Shown here in pieces: positions 14,276-21,424 of a stretch of DNA of 25,458 nucleotides. The stretch's first letter is position 1, and the number at the start of each line of letters is the position of its first letter. A model generated the notes under the pieces. That model was not told where the DNA came from and did not search any database. It worked only from the letters and a program-made list of their open reading frames with translations. Position numbers and translations under genes: made by a program. The stretch spans positions 1 through 25,458 of IMG/VR virus record IMGVR_UViG_3300017593_001578; one strand, written 5' to 3'. Source of the stretch: a virus.

Positions 14276-15217
14276 ATGGAAAAAGAAAAACCAAAATTCA
14301 ATTTTCCTCTTCTAATCGAAAAAAGCATGGACGAAGATGGCGATTGGATTGTGGAGGGATTTGCTACCACCTCCGACCTTGACCTTGAATATGAAATAGT
14401 TTCTAAGGAGGCATATACAGATGCCGCTAAAGATCTCCTCAAATATTCTACGGTTCTCTTCAACCACGAAGTAGATAGGCCAATAGGCAAAGTTATAGAA
14501 GCTGAGCCCAGAGATGAGGGCCTCTTTGTCAAAATTCTGATTTCAAAGAGTGTTCCTGAAATTTGGACTAAAATCAAAGAGGGGATCTTAAATCACTTTT
14601 CCATCAGGGCTTGTATCGAAGACTACGAAAAGGAATATAATCAAGATGTTGGACGTGAAGTTCTTATTGCTACTAAGATGAGAATTTTGGAGGTCAGTTT
14701 AGTTTCCGTTCCCGCCAATCCTAATGCTAGATCTATTAGATGGTACGTCCAAAAAGCTTTTAAGGAGCTAGAAGAGAAAAACAAAAAAGAGGTAAAGAAA
14801 AACGAGAACGAAAAAGAAAAGGAGAAAAAGATGGGTGCAATTGAAATAATTCTAGACTTGCTGAAAGAGTTAAAACAGAAAGTCAAGGATGACTTAAAAG
14901 ATGAGGTGGAAAAGATCATAACAGAGATGGGTAAGCTTCAGCGAAGAGGGCAGAATTATCCTTATCCCTATCCGTACCCTTATCCATATCCTTATCCAGC
15001 CCCGAAAAAAGAAGCAGATCCTAACAACGAACCAGAAATTCAGAAAAATGGTGATCCAGAGCCAAAACCGAACGAAGAAGATATAGAAAAGAAAGTTGAG
15101 GCTAAGGTTCAGGAAAAAATCAAAGAATTGGAAGAGGGTTGGAAGGAAAAAGAAAACAAGATCTTAGATGCCCTTTCTTCGCTTAACCAATTAATTCAAG
15201 ACTTAAATAAAGAATGA
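14276..15217 (+). CDS. Prohead protease with C-terminal scaffold-like region
   Basis: The first 160 residues are an HK97-type prohead protease (S78 type), which cleaves scaffold and the capsid delta domain during maturation. The expected catalytic sites are visible: H64 in LFNHEVDRPIGKV, S109 in HFSIRA and an acidic residue before SLVSVPANPNA (E139 or a neighbour). From about 165 a Lys/Glu-rich helix (165-225) follows, then a (Tyr-Pro)7 tract at 228-241 and a second charged coiled coil (268-313), as expected for a fused scaffold. AGGAG at 14265-14269 serves the ATG. An internal in-frame ATG at 14831 with its own RBS-like sequence could yield the scaffold part alone. The capsid gene follows within 15 bases. 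Confidence 0.9.
   Translation: MEKEKPKFNFPLLIEKSMDEDGDWIVEGFATTSDLDLEYEIVSKEAYTDAAKDLLKYSTVLFNHEVDRPIGKVIEAEPRDEGLFVKILISKSVPEIWTKIKEGILNHFSIRACIEDYEKEYNQDVGREVLIATKMRILEVSLVSVPANPNARSIRWYVQKAFKELEEKNKKEVKKNENEKEKEKKMGAIEIILDLLKELKQKVKDDLKDEVEKIITEMGKLQRRGQNYPYPYPYPYPYPYPAPKKEADPNNEPEIQKNGDPEPKPNEEDIEKKVEAKVQEKIKELEEGWKEKENKILDALSSLNQLIQDLNKE
14831..15217 (+). CDS. Possible internally initiated scaffold protein (in frame within protease gene)
   Basis: Residue M186 of the protease gene (ATG 14831-14833) is preceded by AAAAGGAG ending at 14824, a 6-base spacer. The resulting 128-residue protein would start MGAIEIILDLLKELKQ and contain the coiled coil, the YP tract and the C-terminal helix, but no protease. 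Lambda makes its scaffold Nu3 in the same way from inside the protease gene C. The surrounding codons are Lys/Glu-rich, so a purine-rich RBS-like string can arise by chance. I therefore regard this as plausible only. Confidence 0.4.
   Translation: MGAIEIILDLLKELKQKVKDDLKDEVEKIITEMGKLQRRGQNYPYPYPYPYPYPYPAPKKEADPNNEPEIQKNGDPEPKPNEEDIEKKVEAKVQEKIKELEEGWKEKENKILDALSSLNQLIQDLNKE
14957..14998 (+). repeat. Hexanucleotide tract encoding (Tyr-Pro)7
   Basis: Seven consecutive TAT/TAC-CCN pairs encode residues 228-241 of the protease-scaffold protein. The third positions vary (cct, ccc, cca, ccg), so the tract is kept at protein level and is not a fresh slippage repeat. It separates two charged helices and would form a stiff extended linker. 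Confidence 0.85.
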
Positions 15218-15231
15218 TGGAGGAATAAGAA

Positions 15232-16467
15232 ATGGATAATATCTTAAAAGTCATAAAAGACATCGAAAACGGAATCCAAAAACTCAGTGAAAGAGAAAAA
15301 GAAACAACTAAGATGGCAAAACAATATTTCAACTCTACTCTTCGAAAGGGCGAGTTCTTAATTGATGAAAAAACTAAAAATTTGCCTATCGAGTTCCAGA
15401 AGGCAGCCGATTATGCCTACATTGCCTCTATTCTTTTAAATAAAAAGGTCTCTGATTTAAGATTGTGGAATGAGGTCGAAAAAGAATTTTCTGAGATTAA
15501 GAAGGCGATGAGTGATACCGCTGGTGTTGGTGGGGACTGGGTTCCTACTGGCTTTTCGACCGATCTGATCAAGAAAGTTCGTTTGGATACGAAGGTTGCC
15601 TCTTTGTTTAGGCGAATTGACATGCCTAGAGATCCTTATACTTTGCCAACTGCAACCGGGGATGCTACCGTTTATCTGCAGGGTGAAGCTAAAAATGATT
15701 CGCCCTCTAAATATAAGGCCTCTACCCCCACGACCGGGAATCTGCAGTTAAGTGCTAAAAAGCTTGCGGCTCGGGTTGTTTTTTCTGAAGAACTCGATGA
15801 AGATTCCTTAATTCCCATTCTGCCTTTTGTAAGGGACAATATCATAACTGCTTTAGCCGAGGCCGTTGAAAATGCAATCGTGAATGGCGATGATTCTGCG
15901 TCCCACATGGATTCTGATGTTACCGATTCTGATGATGTTCGTAAGGCGTTTAAGGGGCTGAGAAAACGCGGGATTATGTTGACCAACAGTCAGGTTGATG
16001 CCGGGAATTCCAAAATCACAAAAACCCTTTTAGCTCAACAAAGAGCAAAAATGAAAAAGTATGGAATCGATCCTTCCAAATTGGCTTATGTTGTAAGTCC
16101 ATTAGTTTACAACCAGTTCTTAAGTGAACTCGATAATGTTCAGACTCTTGACAAATATGGTCCAAAGGCTATCGTTTTTACCGGTGAGTTAGGAAAATAT
16201 ATGGGTGTTCCCATAATCGTTTCCGACTTTATGAGAGATGACCTGAAGAGCGATGGCACTTACGGTGGAAGTCTAGGTGCTGTTCTTTTAGTCTATCGTC
16301 CTGGGTGGTTAATTGGTGATCGACGCAAGATTACCTTCAAGACCAAGGAAGACATTGATACCGGGCAAAATGTGGCTGTTACCACGCAGCGTCTTGATTT
16401 CATTTATCTATATACTGGTTCTACTGATTATGTAGTATCCTTAATGAGAAACGTAAAATTGACTTAA
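15232..16467 (+). CDS. Major capsid protein, HK97 fold
   Basis: A 411-residue capsid protein. The first 95 or so residues are helical and charged (a delta-domain-like scaffold, including IENGIQKLSEREKETTKMAK). The HK97 core then opens with the family pattern GVGGDWVPTGFSTDLIKKVR (about 98-117) and continues with RIDMPRDPYTLPT, an E-loop-like region VYLQGEAKNDSPSKYKAST and the helix EAVENAIVNGDD. The C-terminal part shows SPLVYNQFLSELDN and GVPIIVSDFMRDD, and ends in typical A-domain strands. A GGAGG lies 8 to 12 bases before the ATG. It follows the protease, the standard order, and precedes a small accessory gene. The protease probably removes the N-terminal helix. Confidence 0.93.
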   Translation: MDNILKVIKDIENGIQKLSEREKETTKMAKQYFNSTLRKGEFLIDEKTKNLPIEFQKAADYAYIASILLNKKVSDLRLWNEVEKEFSEIKKAMSDTAGVGGDWVPTGFSTDLIKKVRLDTKVASLFRRIDMPRDPYTLPTATGDATVYLQGEAKNDSPSKYKASTPTTGNLQLSAKKLAARVVFSEELDEDSLIPILPFVRDNIITALAEAVENAIVNGDDSASHMDSDVTDSDDVRKAFKGLRKRGIMLTNSQVDAGNSKITKTLLAQQRAKMKKYGIDPSKLAYVVSPLVYNQFLSELDNVQTLDKYGPKAIVFTGELGKYMGVPIIVSDFMRDDLKSDGTYGGSLGAVLLVYRPGWLIGDRRKITFKTKEDIDTGQNVAVTTQRLDFIYLYTGSTDYVVSLMRNVKLT

Positions 16468-16484
16468 AATAAAAGGAGATTAAA

Positions 16485-16841
16485 ATGGCTTTTCAATTTG
16501 ATCCTTCTGAATTAGATGAACGATTTGGTTGGAATGAAGGTCCAAGTGGCTTCGGCCTCGGGACTGTTATAGATGAGATTGAAAATGGTTTAAGCGGAAT
16601 CTATTCCGTTGGTGTAGCTGGTGGGACTAAGTATGGTACTATAACTTCTGGGAATATTCTTTCCACAGATGATATAGTGCTAGGAGGGTTAGCGGCCAAG
16701 TTAAATGGAGGCACTGCTGTTAACCTTAATGCGGTTTCTGGCTATACCATACATTCTACCGGGACTAAAGGTGTGGTTCATTCCGCCAATGATTATTCCA
16801 GTTACGATTCTGTAATTCTTTTTGTCGTTCCTGTTAGCTAA
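16485..16841 (+). CDS. Small capsid accessory/decoration-type protein
   Basis: A 118-residue, Gly-, Ser- and Thr-rich beta-type protein (VGVAGGTKYGTITSGNILST, LGGLAAKLNGGTAVNL, AVSGYTIHSTGTKG) lies directly after the capsid gene, where decoration or cement proteins usually are. AAAAGGAG lies 7 bases before the ATG. No family-defining motif is seen, so the role comes from position and composition. The gene ends just before a terminator hairpin, making it the last gene of the head block. Confidence 0.55.
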   Translation: MAFQFDPSELDERFGWNEGPSGFGLGTVIDEIENGLSGIYSVGVAGGTKYGTITSGNILSTDDIVLGGLAAKLNGGTAVNLNAVSGYTIHSTGTKGVVHSANDYSSYDSVILFVVPVS

Positions 16842-16848
16842 AATAGGT

Positions 16849-16918
16849 GGGGGAGTTGAACAAGAGAAAATGGTTTTGGCCTCCTTTCCATGAGTATCTT
16901 GTTCAACTCCTCTTTTTT
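16849..16918 (+). terminator. Rho-independent terminator after the capsid block
   Basis: A perfect stem pairs 16852-16865 with 16897-16910 (14 bp, GGAGTTGAACAAGA with TCTTGTTCAACTCC). G-T and G-C pairs can extend it outwards by three. The loop is 31 bases, and a T-rich run (TCTTTTTT, 16911-16918) follows. It lies in the only sizeable intergenic gap around it, between the capsid accessory gene and the glycosyltransferase genes. It should reduce read-through from the highly expressed head genes. The unusually large loop is explained by the RBS-pairing element described next. Confidence 0.8.
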
Positions 16919-16937
16919 GAATGAAAGGAGGCTAAAA
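16874..16937 (+). promoter_or_regulatory. RBS-sequestering pseudoknot: terminator loop pairs with the next gene's RBS
   Basis: The terminator loop segment 16874-16887 (TTTTGGCCTCCTTT) is complementary over 14 positions (13 Watson-Crick, one G-U) to 16924-16937 (AAAGGAGGCTAAAA). That target is the whole Shine-Dalgarno (SD) sequence, its spacer and the A of the glycosyltransferase ATG at 16937. With the terminator stem it forms an H-type pseudoknot: stem 1 5', stem 2 5', stem 1 3', stem 2 3', with connecting loops of 8, 9 and 13 bases. It would silence translation of the first glycosyltransferase on read-through RNA. The pairing is read directly; the regulation is inferred. Confidence 0.55.
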
Positions 16938-16940
16938 TGT
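16924..16940 (+). repeat. 17-bp leader repeat, copy 1 (second copy at 19881-19897)
   Basis: AAAGGAGGCTAAAATGT occurs unchanged at the starts of the first and fourth glycosyltransferase genes. It comprises SD, spacer, ATG and the next base. The other two glycosyltransferase genes have different leaders. The terminator loop 16874-16887 is complementary to its first 14 bases. Confidence 0.8.
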
Positions 16941-17584
16941 TACCTATTAGTGCTTGTTTGATTGTTAGAAATGAAGAAAAATATATCAAGCGATGTCTTC
17001 AGTCACTACCAGAGGTTAAAGAAATTCTGATAATCGACCAAAACTCAACTGATAATACTTTAGAAGAGATTCGTTCTTTGAAAAAAGATAACATCAAAGT
17101 TTTTCAGCGTCCCAATATAGGGAATGCCGATCCGATGCGAAATTTTTTATATTCTCTTGCATCTCAACCTTGGATCTTAGCTCTTGATGCTGACGAGTAT
17201 CTCAGCAAGAAGACTAAATCAGTAATTCCATATTTAATTGATCTGAAACCCTCTTATGATGTTTTTTGGTTCTTTTTTGAGAACTTAGTAGAGGGGAAGA
17301 ATATAAGAGAGATTTTAGGCGATGATCCCCACCCCCGCCTTTTTAGAAAAGGTGCTCTGGTTTGGCCTACCACTTTACATACATACCCTGAAATAAAAAG
17401 TCCCTTCCAATTTTGGGTTGACCGTCAATATAAGATAATACACGATAGAACTTTAGAAGATATTAGAAGGAGCCATAAAAATAGAAAAAAACTTTTAGAT
17501 CCAAGAGCAAGACAACAAGAGTTAGTTTTTCTAAAAAAACTTATGGCTTATTTAGGAGTTGAGGACAACTTAGAATGGTTTTAA
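16937..17584 (+). CDS. Family 2 (GT-A) glycosyltransferase
   Basis: A 215-residue glycosyltransferase of GT2 type. It starts LPISACLIVRNEEKYIKRCL, with the nucleotide-binding IVRNEE, D34 in IIDQNSTDNT, and the metal-binding DxD as D84-A-D86 in LALDADEYLS. The segment HPRLFRKGALVWPTTLHTY (about 131-149) is the acceptor-side pattern seen in the lipopolysaccharide core glucosyltransferase-like group. It has no membrane segment. It would transfer a sugar from a nucleotide donor to a virion or host-surface acceptor. It heads a run of four glycosyltransferases, and its RBS lies inside the predicted pseudoknot. Confidence 0.85.
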   Translation: MLPISACLIVRNEEKYIKRCLQSLPEVKEILIIDQNSTDNTLEEIRSLKKDNIKVFQRPNIGNADPMRNFLYSLASQPWILALDADEYLSKKTKSVIPYLIDLKPSYDVFWFFFENLVEGKNIREILGDDPHPRLFRKGALVWPTTLHTYPEIKSPFQFWVDRQYKIIHDRTLEDIRRSHKNRKKLLDPRARQQELVFLKKLMAYLGVEDNLEWF

Positions 17585-17612
17585 TTTTAATTTTAAAAAG
17601 GAGGTATTAAAT

Positions 17613-19214
17613 ATGTTTATGGCAAAACCTATTAAATCGGCTCTTATCCAGAGATACGGGGGAATTGGGGATTCGATGATTTGCACTTCATTAGCAAGAA
17701 TCATCAAAGAAGTTTATAAGTGCAAGGTTGATTTTGCAGTAAGAGATACTCTTGCTCCCTTATTTGAAAATCTTGATTGTTTTGATAAAGTGTTTCCCAT
17801 TCAAAGGTTTCAACCTGGACATGTTGATACAATAAAAACAAAGTATGGATATGCCGCTCTTTCCAGTTTCAAGAGAAAATATGATCTTGATGCTGATATG
17901 AAAAATTCTATCGAAAACAATAAGAGTGGCAATAATTTTCATTTAGGTCCCTGGGCCAATTCAGTTAATTCCAACTATTTCCATTGGTTAGATATGCATC
18001 TTAGTTGGGTTAACATAGATTGGACCAAAATTCCAGACGAGTGGAAAAGACCAATTTATAGGGTGAAAGATGAAGAATCAAATTGGGCGGAATCTATTTT
18101 GAATGATTTTAAGACGAGAATTGGCGTCCAGATGGTTGCAAGTTCTCTGGCTAGAACTTATTATGCAGCCCATTTTTTACCACCCTTACTAGCAAAAAGA
18201 TTCTCAGCTATTGTTTTGTTCTGGGATGGAAATCAATGGCTGATTTTTACGAAAGAAGGAAGGATTGGTAATCTAAAATGCACCTTACGACAATCCGCTG
18301 CCTTAGTTTCTAAACTGAATCTGTTTATTTCGGCCGATTCTGGCTTTTCTCATATTGCTGAAGCTTTAGGCGTTCCTTCTATTTCGCTTTATTCAACTGT
18401 TCCCTCTTGGACTAGGGTTAAATATTATAAATACACAATTCCATTAGAGGTTGATATACCTTGTAGGCCATGTTTCACTCTTCAAAGATATTGTCCGGCC
18501 CGGCAAAAACAAGCAATTGATTCGCTTAGCAAAAGAGAAAAAAGAATTCTTTGGGCACAAAAAACCGGAGTTCCAATTCAAGTCGTAGCCCAGGAATTAA
18601 ATACCACGGTTGAAGGCATTTCAAGAGAGTTTGCATCAATAAAGGAAAGGCTTGAGTCTCAATCTATGATTCAGGCTAAGTGCTTGAATCTAATTTCCAT
18701 AGATGAGATTTTACTAACGGCTGAAAATATTTTGAAAGGAGAATTCAAGGCCTTTCAAATTAAAAGGCCCATCAATGTTTTCATAGAGGGAACCAAAGAA
18801 ACCAAAATCAAGAAAATCAAGAAAATCCTTTCTAATGAAAAGGTTGAAATTCGTTTTCTTAATTCGATTGGCGAGGCTGATCCTTCTTATCATCTTTTAA
18901 TTTTAACAGAAGATGTGATTCCGCCTCAGTTTTTTCTTGAGAGAATGGCGAAAAGGCTTGAAACCTTAAATTGTGACGCCTTGGTTCCACAAATTCGCTT
19001 TTGCAAGGTGAATGAGATTGAAAAGGTCTCAGAAGACTTTATGTCACAAATTCAAAATATTCCAATAGAAGAAACCAAAAAGGTGACACTGATTTCAAGC
19101 GCGGTTCTCAGGAAGTTAAATCAGCTTTCTAAAAAGAGTATTATTAATCACTTACATTCTATTTTTGAGGCCAAAGATATTTTTATATATGACAAAAAAG
19201 GAGGAAAAATATGA
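17613..19214 (+). CDS. GT9-like (heptosyltransferase-type) glycosyltransferase with degenerate GT-A-like C-terminus
   Basis: A 533-residue two-part protein. Residues 1-300 are a GT-B enzyme of the GT9 type, with an N-terminal GGIGD loop (16-20) and the donor-site hallmark ADSGFSHIAEALGVPSISLY (241-260), then Cys-rich CRPCFTLQRYC (284-294). Residues 302-350 are helical and resemble a helix-turn-helix segment (KREKRILWAQKTG, VVAQELNTTVEGIS). Residues 385-533 look like a GT-A fold without its metal motif: LLILTEDVIPPQFFLERM sits where DxD is expected but reads EDV. GT9 enzymes usually have about 350 residues, so this is enlarged. GGAGG at 17600-17604 supports ATG 17613. It overlaps the next gene by 4 bases. 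Confidence 0.75.
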   Translation: MFMAKPIKSALIQRYGGIGDSMICTSLARIIKEVYKCKVDFAVRDTLAPLFENLDCFDKVFPIQRFQPGHVDTIKTKYGYAALSSFKRKYDLDADMKNSIENNKSGNNFHLGPWANSVNSNYFHWLDMHLSWVNIDWTKIPDEWKRPIYRVKDEESNWAESILNDFKTRIGVQMVASSLARTYYAAHFLPPLLAKRFSAIVLFWDGNQWLIFTKEGRIGNLKCTLRQSAALVSKLNLFISADSGFSHIAEALGVPSISLYSTVPSWTRVKYYKYTIPLEVDIPCRPCFTLQRYCPARQKQAIDSLSKREKRILWAQKTGVPIQVVAQELNTTVEGISREFASIKERLESQSMIQAKCLNLISIDEILLTAENILKGEFKAFQIKRPINVFIEGTKETKIKKIKKILSNEKVEIRFLNSIGEADPSYHLLILTEDVIPPQFFLERMAKRLETLNCDALVPQIRFCKVNEIEKVSEDFMSQIQNIPIEETKKVTLISSAVLRKLNQLSKKSIINHLHSIFEAKDIFIYDKKGGKI

Positions 19215-19882
19215 AATTCAGTATTATAATTCCAACTTACAACGCTTCTGAATTTCTTGAATTCACATTGCAAGATTTGGTGAATTTCACAAATGGCGAT
19301 TTCGAAATTCTATTAGGATTTAAGAACGCAACACCAGAAGTCAAGGAGGTAGCCGATAAATTCTCAAGAAAATATCGGTACATCAAGAAAATGAGAACTT
19401 CTTCAGATGAGGTTTATCAGAAAATTAATGAGCTAGTTAAGCTATCTTCTAATGAAAAGGTTGTATTTTTAAACGATGACATGGCTTTTTCACCCGATTG
19501 GAATGTAGATTTGGTTTCAAGAATCAGGAAAGATACTTTTGTGGTTGCTCAGGTTTTCGATTCAAATTATTTGAACGATGGGATTGAGGCAGGTAATCAT
19601 CCAAAGGAATTCAACAGAGAATACTTTTATAGTAAAATTAAAGAGTATCAAAGACGAAAAATTAAAACTAGATTCTTTCCTATGCCGCTTGGTTTTATGA
19701 AGGCAGATTTTTTAGAGGTTGGAGGTTATCCCAACTCAAACTATTTTCCCTACCCCAATGATCTTGAGTTTTTGAATAAATTGGGAATGCTTAACAAAAA
19801 ATTTGATTTTGCTGAGAATTCTTTTGTGTATCATTTTATAAGAGGCTCTCAGCGCGAAGATAATTTAGGCTTAACGTATTAA
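19211..19882 (+). CDS. Family 2 (GT-A) glycosyltransferase
   Basis: A 223-residue GT2 enzyme. The start MKFSIIIPTYNASEFLEFTL is the classic nucleotide-binding strand and loop. The metal site is VVFLNDDMAFSPDW (84-97). The segment GFMKADFLEVGGYPN with the following FPYPNDLEFLNKLG is the catalytic-base region (an ND in place of the more usual ED). The GGAGG before the ATG lies inside the end of the previous gene, and ATGA joins the two. No membrane segment is seen, so it is probably soluble. Confidence 0.82.
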   Translation: MKFSIIIPTYNASEFLEFTLQDLVNFTNGDFEILLGFKNATPEVKEVADKFSRKYRYIKKMRTSSDEVYQKINELVKLSSNEKVVFLNDDMAFSPDWNVDLVSRIRKDTFVVAQVFDSNYLNDGIEAGNHPKEFNREYFYSKIKEYQRRKIKTRFFPMPLGFMKADFLEVGGYPNSNYFPYPNDLEFLNKLGMLNKKFDFAENSFVYHFIRGSQREDNLGLTY

Positions 19883-19897
19883 AGGAGGCTAAAATGT
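19881..19897 (+). repeat. 17-bp leader repeat, copy 2
   Basis: Identical to 16924-16940, covering the SD, spacer and start codon of the gene at 19894. The flanking bases differ, so the match stops at the translation signals. It is either selected or a trace of duplication between glycosyltransferase genes. Confidence 0.8.
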
Positions 19898-20655
19898 ATA
19901 TAGTGATTCCAAGTTATAATGCACCTCACAAATTGGAAGCTCTTTTAAAAGATTTGTCAGCATATAATTTGGATACAATTGTGGTTGAAAACTCAACACC
20001 AGAATACCAAGAAAAATGTTTAGAAGTTTGTAAAAAATTTCCCTTTGTGATGCCGCTTTCCTTTCCGGGACCACTAGGTTTTACAGAGGCTGTTAATCAT
20101 GGCTTAAAATGGGGTGGCGTACAGGATGTCTGGCTCTTGAACCAAGATTGTCGATTAATAGGTGATCCAATTACACCTCTAACTACTTTTATGGCGTCAA
20201 ATCCCAAAGCTGGAATTATTTCCTCAATTTTATTGGATATGAATTGTCATTCCAAAGTGGTTTTTGGCGGTGGGTTGTCAATTTTAAGGGGGCAGCATAA
20301 AACCGGTTTGGTTCAATTCTTCCAAAAGCCAACTAAGGAATCATGGGTCACTTTTGGCTCAGTTTATCTTAGAAGAGAAATGATAAGAGAGGTTGGCTTA
20401 CTAGACAAGAAGATGAGAATGATTTTCTCAGATTCAGACTATTGTTTAAGAGCTAGATATGCCGGATGGGAAGTCTGGGTTGAGCCTAAAAGCAAGGTCG
20501 CCCATCTTGAGGAGGAGGGATTTTCAAGAGCCAGCAATCCCGATAAAAGCAAAGAAAGACTTTGGATATTACAAAGGGATTCATTTTATTTTCATTTGAA
20601 ATGGGCTAATTCTTTAATTTTTGCTGATTTAGAAAATGAAGTATTGGAGGAATAA
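19894..20655 (+). CDS. Rhamnosyltransferase-like family 2 glycosyltransferase
   Basis: A 253-residue GT2 enzyme near the rhamnosyltransferase type. Visible parts are YIVIPSYNAPHKLEALLKDL (2-21), the GxxxAvNxG-like loop LGFTEAVNHGLKW (61-73), a metal-site region WLLNQDCRL (80-88, NQD in place of DxD) and the acceptor/base region MIFSDSDYCLRARYAGWEVW. A GGAGG lies in the leader AAAGGAGGCTAAAATG, which is base-for-base identical to that of the gene at 16937. The stop overlaps the ATG of the neck gene by one base, so the last glycosyltransferase is coupled to a structural gene. No close sugar specificity can be read. Confidence 0.82.
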   Translation: MYIVIPSYNAPHKLEALLKDLSAYNLDTIVVENSTPEYQEKCLEVCKKFPFVMPLSFPGPLGFTEAVNHGLKWGGVQDVWLLNQDCRLIGDPITPLTTFMASNPKAGIISSILLDMNCHSKVVFGGGLSILRGQHKTGLVQFFQKPTKESWVTFGSVYLRREMIREVGLLDKKMRMIFSDSDYCLRARYAGWEVWVEPKSKVAHLEEEGFSRASNPDKSKERLWILQRDSFYFHLKWANSLIFADLENEVLEE

Positions 20656-21413
20656 TGTATTCTTTGATCTCGGAATGGAACCTAATAGTAGAAGATATAG
20701 ATGATTATTGGGTTGGTTCGCAGGGTTCTATGATGGGCTCTTTCGTGTTTAGGAAAATTAACGAAGAGCTTAGAAGTATAGGATATGAAACACCTATTGG
20801 TACTATTGAAGAAACGGGGAGATTCCCTCAGAGCCTATCAGAATGGGAGGCTGCTTGGGCTTGTTATTATCTGATAAGAAGGCGCTTTCTCGGTGAATCT
20901 GCTGAGGTTCCAGAATGGCTTAATTCCTTATGGGAAATTGGAAATTTAATTAAACATAAAATTCAAAAAGGACAAATTGTTTTAAAGAGTGACTATTCAC
21001 CATTTCAAACTGGAATTCAGCCCCCACAAAAAGGATCGGAAAACCAAGGTGAAGCCACTCTTCATAATAATTTCTCGGGATATAATGGTCCTAGCTGTGC
21101 TACTGATTATACCAGAACTTATGTAGTTAAAATTGCAACTAAGGGTTCTAATTTTCTGAGTTCCGAATTTGAATGGTCTTGGGATGGCGGTCTGTCCTGG
21201 TTTGAGGGTACTTATTGTGCTACTGATTGGGTCTCATTAGGAACTGGCGATAAATTCAGGAATGTTTGGATTCGCTTTGAATATACTTCAACCGAGGTTC
21301 AGGTCGAAGAGGGAGATATTTGGTCTTTCATTGTATATCCAGATTATCTAATAGTTCGTGGCGATCAAGACCCTAAAACTAATTGGGTTGCAAGGAAAAG
21401 ATTTTTTGCATAA
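20655..21413 (+). CDS. Head-tail connector (neck) protein with C-terminal beta-sandwich extension
   Basis: A 252-residue protein. The N-terminal 105 or so residues are helical with the order expected of head-tail adaptors: DDYWVGSQGSMMGSFVFRKI, then SLSEWEAAWACYYLIRRRF. The second half (about 130-240) is beta-rich, with RTYVVKIATKG, FEWSWDGGLSWFEG and EEGDIWSFIVYPDY, a pattern found as an add-on domain in phage neck and tail proteins and possibly sugar-binding. The role is inferred from its location after the head genes and before the tail completion and tail tube genes. It overlaps the previous gene (TAATG). Confidence 0.6.
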   Translation: MYSLISEWNLIVEDIDDYWVGSQGSMMGSFVFRKINEELRSIGYETPIGTIEETGRFPQSLSEWEAAWACYYLIRRRFLGESAEVPEWLNSLWEIGNLIKHKIQKGQIVLKSDYSPFQTGIQPPQKGSENQGEATLHNNFSGYNGPSCATDYTRTYVVKIATKGSNFLSSEFEWSWDGGLSWFEGTYCATDWVSLGTGDKFRNVWIRFEYTSTEVQVEEGDIWSFIVYPDYLIVRGDQDPKTNWVARKRFFA

Positions 21414-21424
21414 GAGGAAAAAAT

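Noticed and set aside
12238-14577. Several minus-strand frames of 74 to 107 residues opposite the ligase and protease genes
   Set aside because: They lie wholly opposite strong + strand genes, have no recognisable domains or RBS, and are rich in Ser, Phe and Leu as expected for reverse reading of Lys/Glu-rich genes.
16842-16936. Promoter for the glycosyltransferase genes in the intergenic gap
   Set aside because: I could not find a convincing -35/-10 pair; the gap is taken up by the hairpin, T-tract and RBS.
21383-21424. Longer N-terminus of the tail completion protein
   Set aside because: The start lies deep in the neck gene without an RBS; ATG 21425 has GAGG at the right distance.
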